Of a stretch of 64,000 nucleotides of DNA, positions 1-9,046 are shown one piece after another; the stretch's first letter is position 1; every line of letters starts with the position of its first letter. The notes beneath the pieces are model-generated. The model saw only the letters and a list, made by a program, of their open reading frames with translations. It was not told the origin of the DNA and searched no databases. The DNA is from Pseudarthrobacter sp. IC2-21. Lineage in GTDB: Bacteria > Actinomycetota > Actinomycetes > Actinomycetales > Micrococcaceae. A program made the translations under genes and the position numbers. The stretch spans positions 2,976,001-3,040,000 of the forward strand of contig NZ_CP139145.1 of the NCBI RefSeq assembly GCF_034048115.1, given 5' to 3'.

Positions 1-1172
1 CGACAGCTTCTGCGCTGTCGGATGCCCGGAAGTTCGCCCAGAACCTGCTTGGTCAGATGGTGGCGGCGCAGGAGGAACTGGACTGGGAGACGTACCGTCT
101 CTATGGACTGCTCGATGAGGACTTTACGTACAAGAGTGAATCGCTGCCCGAGATCGAGCTCGGACAGCGGGCCTTCGAAATCGTGCTGGCACGACAGATC
201 ACCAGCGGCACCACTTCATCCGCGTGGTTCACCCGCCACGGCTCCACACCGGTAACCGAAATCCCCGCCGAATGGCCACAGGACTATCGGGCACTCGTCC
301 AACGTCGGCTCGACGCCATCGAGGCCAATCCGAGCATCCGTCTGCTCGAGAAGCCCGAATTCAAACGACGGTGGGCAACCGAGCCGTGGGACAAGCAGCA
401 GGAACAGGCCCTGCGTGGCTGGCTCCTGGACAGACTCGAGGACCGCTCGTACTGGTTTGATGCACACGACCGCCCGGTCGCTCGCAGCATCTCACAGGTC
501 GCTGACGTGGTTTCCCGCGACGCAGACTTGGTGAGCGTCCTGGCGATATGGGACGGAACTGTCGACGTCGACGTCGCCAAGGCCCTCACCAGGCTGTTGA
601 CGGACGAGGCGGTCCCCTACCTCGCTGCACAGCGGCTCAAGGACTCCGGCCTGCGGAAGCGCGAAACGTGGGAGGAAACGTGGGAGCTGCAGCGCCGCGA
701 GGACAGCGGGGAGGACGTGGGTAGGATCCCAGTGCCGCCCAAGTACGCCACCGCCGATTTCCGGAAGGCTTCCTGGTGGCAGGCTCGCGGGAAGCTTGAC
801 GTACCCAAGGAACGCTTCATCCTGTACCCGGACGCCGGACGTTCCACCGACCCGACCCTGCTCTTGGGCTGGGCCGGCTGGGACCACGCCCAACAGTTCC
901 TTGTACTCGCGACCATCATGGACGAACGGATCAGCGAAGGTGGCAATGACAGCCAGCTGGTTCCGCTCGTGGCGGGCATGGCGGAAGTGCTGCCCTGGGT
1001 CAAGCAGTGGCATGCCGACCTCGACCCGACCTTCGGCATGAGCATGGCCGATTTCTGTTCAGCCCAGCTGGAGGAACGAATGACCCAGCTCAATGTCTCG
1101 ACCACCGATCTGAAAGCCTGGCGTCCCGCCCCGGCTACGCGCGGCCGCCGCGCCATCAAGGAGAACGCATGA
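1..1172 (+). CDS. pglX: BREX type 2 adenine-specific DNA methyltransferase PglX, C-terminal part
   Basis: The reading frame is open from the window edge (first full codon at 3), so about 390 C-terminal residues of a much longer protein are visible. PglX proteins of BREX type 2 are roughly 1200 residues and methylate adenine in a non-palindromic site to mark self DNA. The methyltransferase motifs (NPPY type) would lie outside the window. The visible part has the tryptophan-rich segments typical of the PglX C-terminus and ends with a basic tail. The assignment rests mainly on context: the stop codon overlaps the start of pglY by 4 bases (ATGA at 1169-1172), and pglZ, brxD and brxHI follow in the BREX-2 order. 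The kinase gene pglW would be expected to the left of the window. Confidence 0.85.
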   Translation, partial: TASALSDARKFAQNLLGQMVAAQEELDWETYRLYGLLDEDFTYKSESLPEIELGQRAFEIVLARQITSGTTSSAWFTRHGSTPVTEIPAEWPQDYRALVQRRLDAIEANPSIRLLEKPEFKRRWATEPWDKQQEQALRGWLLDRLEDRSYWFDAHDRPVARSISQVADVVSRDADLVSVLAIWDGTVDVDVAKALTRLLTDEAVPYLAAQRLKDSGLRKRETWEETWELQRREDSGEDVGRIPVPPKYATADFRKASWWQARGKLDVPKERFILYPDAGRSTDPTLLLGWAGWDHAQQFLVLATIMDERISEGGNDSQLVPLVAGMAEVLPWVKQWHADLDPTFGMSMADFCSAQLEERMTQLNVSTTDLKAWRPAPATRGRRAIKENA

Positions 1173-4100
1173 CCATCCTGCTTCGCGACGTCTTCGACAT
1201 CCCCGAACGCGCGGGCGTCGAGGACTACGTCCTCCGCCTCACCGACGCCGTCAGTGGTGACGGTGCCCGGCACGCCCTCGACGACTACGTGGTCACCCCC
1301 TCACTCGTCGACGCTTTCGATTCCGGGCTGGGGCTGGTGTGCGATGCACTGACCACAGGAATCAACCGCGGGTCATTTCTGACCGGGTCCTTCGGCTCGG
1401 GTAAGTCCCACTTTATGGCTGTGCTCCACGCCCTGCTGCGCCACGATCCAAAGGCCCGATCTGTCGCTGAACTCCAGGAGACCGTCGCCCGGCACGACGC
1501 TGTCCTGTCCGGCAGGAACATACTGCCGTTGGCATTCCATTTCCTGGATGGCCAGTCCATGGAACAGGTCATCTTTGACGCGTACGTCCGATATATCCAG
1601 GCCGCGCACCCGGACGCTTCCCTTCCGGCACTCTTCGCCTCCGACGCCCTCCTTGAGGACGCCGAGAACCTCAGACTACAGATCGGCGATAGCGCCTTCT
1701 TCCAGGGACTTGGAGGCGAGCCGGCAGACGACGAGTTCGACGAGTTCTCCGGCCTGCTCGGCTCCAGCGGCTGGAGCCTCGACCGCTACCAAGCTGCCCG
1801 CGCGGCCTCCGTGCAGAGCGTCGAGCGGCAGTCGCTGGTCAGTGACCTGGTGGGGACGTACTTCAAAGCGTTTGTTCGCTCCGGCGCGTATGTGGACCTG
1901 GACACTGGCCTCGCCGCCATGTCGTCGCACGCCAAAGCGCTCGGCTACGACGCCGTCGTCCTGTTCCTCGACGAGCTGGTCCTCTGGCTCGCCTTCGGCA
2001 TGCACGAACCCGAGTTCTTCCGACGCGAGTCCCAGAAACTGACCAAACTGGTAGAGGGCTCCTACGGCAGCCTCGAGGCGCCCCTGGTCTCCTTTGTGGC
2101 CAGGCAGATGGACCTGCGTAAGTGGTTCGCAGACGCCGGTGCCAACGGTGTCCAGCAGGAGGCGCTCGAATCCGCATTCCGGCACCAGGAGGGACGCTTC
2201 GCAAAGATCGAACTGGGCGATGACAACCTCCCGTTCGTGGCCAGCAAGCGCCTCCTGCGGCCAAAGGACGACACTGCCAGGCAGTCCGTAGACGATGCTT
2301 TCACCCGGCTGGACCGGAATCCGAAAGTCTGGGACGTGCTGCTCGACGGGGTCAACTCTGATGACCAGCACCGTGGTTCGGATGAGAAAGCCTTCCGGCT
2401 CACCTACCCGTTCGCCCCGGCCTTGGTGTCCACCTTGCGTTCCCTGGCCAGCGTCATGCAGCGCGACCGCACCGCACTGAAGGTCATGCAGCAGATGTTG
2501 GTTGACCGCCGGAACACTATGAGCATCCAGGAAGTCATCCCCGTTGGGGACAGCTTCGATTACATCGTTAAGGGTCAGGCCGGGGCCGCCTTGGACGCCC
2601 AGGCCGCGGCGCTCTTCCGCTCCGCCACCCAGCTGTACCAGGACAAGCTGCTGCCCAAGATTCTCTCCACCCACCACCTTGCCGCCTCCGACCTGCAGAA
2701 TCCGTCCCGGCTGACCTCCGCATTCCGCGCGGATGACCGGCTCGCCAAAACACTGCTGCTCTCCGCTGTCGCCCCCAACGTACCCGCCCTGAAGGCCCTG
2801 ACTGCGACCCGGCTCGCGTCACTCAACCATGGTTCGATCGCGTCCCCGCTGCCCGGAGGCGAGGCCAACATCGTGCTGGCCAAGGTGAAAAATTGGTCCC
2901 GCGAAGTTCCCGAAATCCATGTGGGCTCCGAACCGCTGAACCCTATCATCCGGGTCCAGCTGTCCAACGTGGACTACGAATCAATCGTCGAAAAAGCCAA
3001 GGGCGAGGACAACCCCGGGCGTCAACGCGAACTGATTCGCAAGCTGGTCGCCGAAGGGCTCGGCCTGGAACTCGGCAACCCCGACGCCTGGAACGCCTAC
3101 CGGCATCCCGTCGTGTGGCGTGGCTCCAAGCGCGAGGTCGAACTGGTCTTCGGCAACGTGCGCGACGCAGGCTGGCTCACGGATGAGCATTTCCGCGCCG
3201 GGGCTGGCGCTTGGCGCTTCGTCATCGACCACCCCTTCGATGAACAGCAGCACACCGCCACCGAAGACATTGAGCGAATCGAGAATTTGCGCGCCCGCAA
3301 TTTCACCTCGCGAACAGTCGTCTGGTTGCCGCGTTTCCTCTCCGCGGAATCCATGCGCGACCTGCGTCGACTCGTAGTGTTGGACTGGCTTTTGGAGGGC
3401 ACCGGAGACCGGTGGAACAGCCACGCCAATCACCTCAGTGAGGTCGACCGCCAACAGGCCCGCGGCATCCTCGAATCTCAGCAAGCCGCCCTGCGCGAGG
3501 GACTGCTACGTATCATCCAGCAGGCTTATGGAGCAGCGACCCCCGCCCCCGGCGCCCTGCTCGAGGATCCCGCGCACGTGGAGGTCCTGTACTCCCTGGA
3601 CCCCGAATACGTTCCCCAGCCCCCGGTCGGGGCCACCCTCGGGGCAGGCTTCAAGCAGCTGGTGAACCGTGCGTTCGAATCCTCCTACCCGGGCCACCCG
3701 CGCTTCGAGCCTGAGGACACCGAGCTCAGAGTTGCCGACCTCAAGGCCGTAGCCGCCGCTCTCGAAGCCGCGGCCGCCGAACCGGAGGGCCGCGCCCCTT
3801 ACCCCGGAGACGCACGGACAGTCCGCCGGATCGCCAACCCGCTCGAGGTCGGGCTCGCGGGGGAAACGCACTTCCTCTTTGGGGACGGACGTTTCGGTCC
3901 CTGGGGCACCGCGCTTGAGCAAGGTCTCTCGCGTGCGGGCATCGACAACGACGATGCCGTCACGGTTTCAAAATTGCGCGAGATCATCGACGGGGTCGAA
4001 CCGGCCCATGGGCTGCGCAATGAAGTCTCCGACCTAATAGTGATTGCGTGGGGTCTACTGCGCCAGCGCGCCTGGTTCAACCACGGCGGTGCACTGCCAG

Positions 4101-4948
4101 CCGCTCCTTCGCCGGGATCGCTCCAGCCAAGCATGGAACTGCGACCGCAGCCCATGCCGACGGAACAGGAGTGGGAGGTGGCCCGCGCCACCGCGGGTCG
4201 CGTGTTCGCGATCGAGTCCCCCAAGTACCGCACCCCTGCCGCGGTTGCCTCCCTTGCTGAGGCAACGCGCACGTTTGCCCGCACGCGCGTCGTCGACGCG
4301 GACGCGCTGGTCAATGCGTTGGAGTCTGCCGCCACGCGGCTCAAAACAGATGGGGGCAACCGTTTAGTGCTCGCCCGCGGGATTGCGAAGGCCCTTGGTG
4401 CCTTGCAGCACCAAAATGGCGTCACACTGATCAAGACCCTCGCCGGACTGGACCTCCGCGCTACGCCGGAGGAAGCTTCGGCATCCGTGATTCGCGCCAA
4501 GGACGTTGTCGCGGCCCTGGCGGCATTCTCATGGAACCGGCTGACGCCTGTCCGCGAGGCCGCCGCTGGCCAGAGTGAACGCGCGGATGCCGCGCAAGAC
4601 ATCCTCGACAATCTCACCACTGCTCTGAACGGACATGAGCACGCCTACGCATGCGCGAAGGCTCTCAAGACCGCCGAAGATGCGATATTTGATTGGCTCG
4701 CCAGCGCACCTGTGCCGGCTCCGCCCCGGGTTGTTGAGCCGAATCCTATCGACACTCCTCCGGTAGTCGTTCCAGAACCGACTAAACCCGACGATGTCAC
4801 GCTTCCAAAGACTGACCCGCCCGTGGATAACCACCCCGGCGGCCACTGGCGCACCGCCAATGCCAATACCGCGGTGGGCGAGCTCCAAAAGTTCCTGCGG
4901 GAAAACCCCGGGAGACGAATTGAAGTGCAGTGGAGGATCGTCGAGTGA
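1169..4948 (+). CDS. pglY: BREX type 2 ATPase PglY
   Basis: Encodes about 1259 residues. The ATG at 1169 overlaps the pglX stop by 4 bases and follows AAGGAG at 1158-1163, so it is preferred over an upstream in-frame start that would run deep into pglX. A Walker A motif, GSFGSGKS, lies at residues 73-80, and a hydrophobic VVLFLDE stretch further on is the likely Walker B. The C-terminal 80 residues are proline-rich, like a linker, and then fold back into a short conserved-looking end. PglY is the large P-loop ATPase of BREX-2, counterpart of BrxC in type 1, and is required for phage defence together with PglW, PglX and PglZ. It is cytoplasmic. The start of pglZ overlaps its stop codon. Confidence 0.92.
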   Translation: MTILLRDVFDIPERAGVEDYVLRLTDAVSGDGARHALDDYVVTPSLVDAFDSGLGLVCDALTTGINRGSFLTGSFGSGKSHFMAVLHALLRHDPKARSVAELQETVARHDAVLSGRNILPLAFHFLDGQSMEQVIFDAYVRYIQAAHPDASLPALFASDALLEDAENLRLQIGDSAFFQGLGGEPADDEFDEFSGLLGSSGWSLDRYQAARAASVQSVERQSLVSDLVGTYFKAFVRSGAYVDLDTGLAAMSSHAKALGYDAVVLFLDELVLWLAFGMHEPEFFRRESQKLTKLVEGSYGSLEAPLVSFVARQMDLRKWFADAGANGVQQEALESAFRHQEGRFAKIELGDDNLPFVASKRLLRPKDDTARQSVDDAFTRLDRNPKVWDVLLDGVNSDDQHRGSDEKAFRLTYPFAPALVSTLRSLASVMQRDRTALKVMQQMLVDRRNTMSIQEVIPVGDSFDYIVKGQAGAALDAQAAALFRSATQLYQDKLLPKILSTHHLAASDLQNPSRLTSAFRADDRLAKTLLLSAVAPNVPALKALTATRLASLNHGSIASPLPGGEANIVLAKVKNWSREVPEIHVGSEPLNPIIRVQLSNVDYESIVEKAKGEDNPGRQRELIRKLVAEGLGLELGNPDAWNAYRHPVVWRGSKREVELVFGNVRDAGWLTDEHFRAGAGAWRFVIDHPFDEQQHTATEDIERIENLRARNFTSRTVVWLPRFLSAESMRDLRRLVVLDWLLEGTGDRWNSHANHLSEVDRQQARGILESQQAALREGLLRIIQQAYGAATPAPGALLEDPAHVEVLYSLDPEYVPQPPVGATLGAGFKQLVNRAFESSYPGHPRFEPEDTELRVADLKAVAAALEAAAAEPEGRAPYPGDARTVRRIANPLEVGLAGETHFLFGDGRFGPWGTALEQGLSRAGIDNDDAVTVSKLREIIDGVEPAHGLRNEVSDLIVIAWGLLRQRAWFNHGGALPAAPSPGSLQPSMELRPQPMPTEQEWEVARATAGRVFAIESPKYRTPAAVASLAEATRTFARTRVVDADALVNALESAATRLKTDGGNRLVLARGIAKALGALQHQNGVTLIKTLAGLDLRATPEEASASVIRAKDVVAALAAFSWNRLTPVREAAAGQSERADAAQDILDNLTTALNGHEHAYACAKALKTAEDAIFDWLASAPVPAPPRVVEPNPIDTPPVVVPEPTKPDDVTLPKTDPPVDNHPGGHWRTANANTAVGELQKFLRENPGRRIEVQWRIVE

Positions 4949-7701
4949 GCGCGCAGGCGACCGCCGCCGGCACGATAAGCACCGCCGTCGTCCGTTCTCT
5001 AGTCTCCGCTGCCCGCAAGCACGGCACCCAGCGAGTGATCGGCCTCCGTGCCGTCCCGGACCCCGGCGCTGAACGACGCTTCGCGGATTCCGGGGAACCC
5101 GTCCACGTTCTGCCCTGCGTCTCTTCGTTGGCCATACGAGATGCTTTGCGCAACCGTCCCGCTGGGGAATGGCTCGTGATCCTGACCGACCGGCCGGAGG
5201 AAGACCTGGGTGCCGGTATCCTGGGGCATTTCGCCCATCAAAGGCTCCAGACGCCCGGGGCCTGGGAGGCCCTTAAGGAGCGTTTCGGCGCCGACCGGAT
5301 CGACCGCGCGTTATCCACGCTGAAGCAACGGTTGCCAGTGGCGCAGGGCTTATTGCGCATCACTCCTGACGAAGGGTGGCCCGTCGCCCCGGGTGCTGTA
5401 TTGACCATAGATCATGCCTTCGGCTCCGTTGCGGAGCGGCAGCTGGCACTGCCGCGCGGTCCGGTGGACGCCCTCAGCGTTCTGGACTGGACCACGAGAT
5501 CCGATGCCGCGGACCGCATGGCGGACCTGCGCGAATTCGGCGGTGCTGAACTCGCTGACGCCGTCCTCCAGTGGCTGACCGACCGTGCGGGGCGGGCGGG
5601 CACACCGCTGCTGCGGTTGCTCCTCTCCGGCAGGGCCGCCGAGGCGGTCCCGATCGGAATTGCGCTCAATGTGCTGACCGGTACGGCCGGACGGACACCC
5701 CAGGAGCAGCAGCTCACCCAGCTGGCAATGGCCCGTCTCGAACACCTGTGGACTGGTTCCGTCGAAACGGTCACCCCACCCATGCTGGCGGCGCTGGGCA
5801 AGGTTGCGAGCAACGTTGTAGAAGCTCAGCTGGACGATCCCGCGCGCTGGCTGGAAGGTCATGCCTCGCTGCAGGCCGCTGACCGGTTGCTGGGCAAAAT
5901 CCAGGCAGCCAGCTTGGCAAGCGATTCTCAGCTGCTGCCCGCCGGGCTCACCGCGTCGCTGCACCGGCTCGCGGAATCGCTCCGATCCTTCCCATCGTCA
6001 GGGATCAACGTCGTGGAGGAGGCTTGGTCGAGGGTGGAAGCCCATCGCCTGGCCTATCCGATACGAGGGAACGCCCGGGATCCCCGAGTGGATCCGTTCC
6101 GTGCCGCCGTCCGGCTGGCCCGCTGGCTCAGCCGCGATGACGTGCTGCCGGACAGTTTCGCCGCCGCGGTGCAACTGCAAGCCCGCGACCATGCATGGGT
6201 CGATGCCGCGTATAACGACGCGGTGGGCGGCGTCAGCGACCAGCTTTTGGGTGAAGGTCTCGGCGCAGTCTTGCGACTTACGGAGCAACGACGCCATGGC
6301 CACGACCGGGCCTTCGCACGCCTGCTGGCCGCGTCAGTCGCCTCGGACGAGGGCCGGACGACGGGCTGTTTGGACGGCGCCGGAGACCAGGTCTGGCACC
6401 TGGAGCGGTTACTGCCTTCGGTGGTGCTGCCGCTGGCGCGGACGAAAAACACCCTGCTGCTAGTCCTCGACGGCATGAGCGCCGCCACCGCCACGGAGCT
6501 AACCTCCACCGTGCTGCACGGCAACGAGGGCTGGTCCGAAGCCATCCCCGCTGCCGCCGAACGTCGCGGGTCTGCCGTGGCCGTACTGCCGACACTCACG
6601 AACCTCAGCCGCGCATCCCTATTCAGCGGCGAACTGACCTCTGGCGGACAGTCCCGTGAATTGTCGGGCTTCGCCGCGATGGCGAACGCCGGCGGGATGG
6701 CCCGGTCCGTGCTCTTCCACAAGGCCCCCCTGGACTCGTCTCGTCCAGGATTGGCTCTGCAGGACGACATTTCCGTGGCCATCGCCGACCCGCAGACACA
6801 ACTCGTGGCCTGCGTTCTGAACACCATCGACGACGCCCTAGACAAGAGCGACCCGGCCGGAACCACATGGACTCCTGACACCATCCGGCACCTGCGACCA
6901 TTGCTATCCGCTGCCATGGCGGCCGGACGCACCGTGGTCATGACGTCCGATCACGGGCACATCGTGGAGCGCCGCCGCGGGGAGCTGCGCGCGTTTGGTG
7001 AAACGAGCAGCGCACGGTCCCGGACACCGGAAACCCCCGCCGGTGACGACGAGGTGCTGGTCCAGGGCCGCCGTGTCCTAGCCGAAGGCGGCAGCGCAGT
7101 GCTCGCCGTCGACGAAACCCTGCGCTACGGACCGATCAAGGCCGGATACCACGGAGGCGCTTCCCCCGCCGAGGTAGTGGTTCCGGTCGTTGTCTTGGTT
7201 CCCGGCGATAACGTCCCCGACGGGTGGAAGCTGGCGCCGTCCCAGGAACCGCTGTGGTGGTCGATCGCTGCCAGCGGCGCTGTGGCGAGCCCGGCGAGCC
7301 CCCGTGCCGGACTGACGAAGACAGCCAAGGACAACACCCCATCAATGCTCGACATCCTGGACTCCCCCGACCCGGTACCCACCGCGCCGGGGATCGGCGC
7401 CGTCGTCGTATCTTCTGGAATGTTCAAGGCGCAGAAAGCGATCGCCGGCCGACTTGCCGTCGACGATAGCCAAGTGGCTAGGCTGCTGGATGCCTTGGCC
7501 GCTGCGCCAGGGACGCGGCTGGTCAAGGAGACGGCCGCCGTCGTCCTTCAGGTAGCCCCCACGCGCATGGATGGGGCGGTGGCTCAACTGCAGAAGCTGC
7601 TCAACGTCGAAGGCTACGGGGTGTTGCGTGTCGACGGTTCCATGCTGGTCCTGGATGCACGCCTGCTTCGTGAACAGTTCGGGGTGACAGATCGTGGCTG
7701 A
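4945..7701 (+). CDS. pglZ: BREX type 2 alkaline-phosphatase-like protein PglZ
   Basis: Encodes about 918 residues. GTG at 4945 is the likely start: it overlaps the pglY stop (GTGA) and has GGAGG 8 bases upstream at 4932-4936; an earlier GTG at 4930 has no such site. The second half carries the PglZ alkaline-phosphatase-superfamily core, with a metal-binding LDGMSA motif near residue 508 and a TSDHGH motif near residue 669 that would complete a two-metal site. PglZ is the signature protein of all BREX systems. Its enzymatic role is not settled; a phosphodiesterase or nuclease activity is suspected. It overlaps brxD by 8 bases at its 3' end, which points to coupled translation in one operon. 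Confidence 0.93.
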   Translation: MSAQATAAGTISTAVVRSLVSAARKHGTQRVIGLRAVPDPGAERRFADSGEPVHVLPCVSSLAIRDALRNRPAGEWLVILTDRPEEDLGAGILGHFAHQRLQTPGAWEALKERFGADRIDRALSTLKQRLPVAQGLLRITPDEGWPVAPGAVLTIDHAFGSVAERQLALPRGPVDALSVLDWTTRSDAADRMADLREFGGAELADAVLQWLTDRAGRAGTPLLRLLLSGRAAEAVPIGIALNVLTGTAGRTPQEQQLTQLAMARLEHLWTGSVETVTPPMLAALGKVASNVVEAQLDDPARWLEGHASLQAADRLLGKIQAASLASDSQLLPAGLTASLHRLAESLRSFPSSGINVVEEAWSRVEAHRLAYPIRGNARDPRVDPFRAAVRLARWLSRDDVLPDSFAAAVQLQARDHAWVDAAYNDAVGGVSDQLLGEGLGAVLRLTEQRRHGHDRAFARLLAASVASDEGRTTGCLDGAGDQVWHLERLLPSVVLPLARTKNTLLLVLDGMSAATATELTSTVLHGNEGWSEAIPAAAERRGSAVAVLPTLTNLSRASLFSGELTSGGQSRELSGFAAMANAGGMARSVLFHKAPLDSSRPGLALQDDISVAIADPQTQLVACVLNTIDDALDKSDPAGTTWTPDTIRHLRPLLSAAMAAGRTVVMTSDHGHIVERRRGELRAFGETSSARSRTPETPAGDDEVLVQGRRVLAEGGSAVLAVDETLRYGPIKAGYHGGASPAEVVVPVVVLVPGDNVPDGWKLAPSQEPLWWSIAASGAVASPASPRAGLTKTAKDNTPSMLDILDSPDPVPTAPGIGAVVVSSGMFKAQKAIAGRLAVDDSQVARLLDALAAAPGTRLVKETAAVVLQVAPTRMDGAVAQLQKLLNVEGYGVLRVDGSMLVLDARLLREQFGVTDRG

Positions 7702-9046
7702 AGTCTCGCCGCGCAGGCGCCGTGAAGTGATCGACGCCCTGCGGCGCGGCACGGTTCCTTCCAACGGACTCGACCTGCTCGCCGTCGGTCTGGATCGTTT
7801 CCAGCGCGCCGTCGACGAGGAACTCGAGTCGGTCGCGGGTAGTGGTGCCCTGGTCAAGGCAGTCCGCGGTGAGTACGGCACGGGTAAGACGTTCTACACC
7901 CGCCATCTTGCGGAGAAAGCCCTCAGAAAGGGTTTCGCCGCCGCCGAAGTGCAGATTTCCGAGACCGAGACGCCGTTGCACAAGCTAGAGACTGTCTACC
8001 GGCGGATTACCGAATCGCTGCGCACCGCCTCGGTGGCGCCCAGCGCGTTCCGTTCCGTCCTGGATGCCTGGCTGTTCACGCTCGAGGACGACGCCATCGC
8101 CGCAGACCCCGCGCTGGCCACCGCTTCTGCGGATGACTTGGCGGCCGCCGCGGATGTGTTGCTGGACCGGCGTTTGGCAGAGGTGAGTGCCAAGACCCCT
8201 GCCTTCGCCCAGGCACTCCGCGGTTACCGAGCAGCCGTAGCTGCTGGAGATGCTGCTGTTGCAGACGGGCTTGCCGCATGGCTCGGTGGCCAGCCCCATG
8301 TGGGCGCTTCGGCCAAGCGCGGGGCCGGAATCCGCGGCGATCTTGACCACTTCGGCGCCCTGGGATTCCTGCAGGGTCTGCTGCTGATTCTGCGAGACGC
8401 CGGGCATCCCGGCCTGCTGGTGGTTTTGGACGAGGTCGAGACCCTGCAACGGATGCGATCGGATGTGCGGGACAAAGCCCTCAACGCGCTGCGCCAGCTC
8501 ATGGATGAAGTGGATTCCGGTCGGTTCCCGGGCTTGTATCTGGTGCTGACCGGAACACCGGCATTCTTCACCGGGCCATCGGGGGTGCCCCGCTTGGCGC
8601 CCCTGGCACAGCGTCTGGCGACGGATTTCGGCACCGATTCGCGCTTCGACAACCCCCGGGCCGTACAGATCCGTTTGGCCGGCTTCGACCGTGAAGCCCT
8701 CGAAGCTTTGGGCATCAAGGTACGGGACCTTTACCTTCTCGGCGCCGACTCTCCTGACCGTATCCGCCAGCTCGTTGACGATCCCTACGTCTCTGATCTG
8801 GCCGGCGCGGTGACCGGTGGTCTGGGCGGCAAGGTGGGCATCGCGCCTAGGATCTTCCTGAAGAAGCTCATCGGTGACGTGTTGGACCGTGTTGACCAGT
8901 TCGCTGACTTCGACCCGCGTCAGCACTACGCCTTGACCCTCGCCCGCGAGGACCTAAGCCCCGAGGAGCGCAACGCCGTTGGCGGCACCGTGGGAGTGGC
9001 CGGCGGGTACGCGACGACCGCGGACGACGTCGAACTCAACCTATGA
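7694..9046 (+). CDS. brxD: BREX type 2 ATP-binding protein BrxD
   Basis: A 450-residue protein starting at GTG 7694, eight bases before the end of pglZ. It carries a Walker A motif GEYGTGKT at residues 59-66 and a Walker B region VVLDEVE near residue 245, followed by a sensor-like segment (VLTGTPAFF). This is the AAA+/DUF2791-like organisation of BrxD, the small ATPase found with brxHI in BREX type 2 loci. Its mechanistic role is not known; it probably acts with the helicase encoded directly downstream. Its stop overlaps the brxHI ATG by 4 bases. Confidence 0.9.
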   Translation: MAEVSPRRRREVIDALRRGTVPSNGLDLLAVGLDRFQRAVDEELESVAGSGALVKAVRGEYGTGKTFYTRHLAEKALRKGFAAAEVQISETETPLHKLETVYRRITESLRTASVAPSAFRSVLDAWLFTLEDDAIAADPALATASADDLAAAADVLLDRRLAEVSAKTPAFAQALRGYRAAVAAGDAAVADGLAAWLGGQPHVGASAKRGAGIRGDLDHFGALGFLQGLLLILRDAGHPGLLVVLDEVETLQRMRSDVRDKALNALRQLMDEVDSGRFPGLYLVLTGTPAFFTGPSGVPRLAPLAQRLATDFGTDSRFDNPRAVQIRLAGFDREALEALGIKVRDLYLLGADSPDRIRQLVDDPYVSDLAGAVTGGLGGKVGIAPRIFLKKLIGDVLDRVDQFADFDPRQHYALTLAREDLSPEERNAVGGTVGVAGGYATTADDVELNL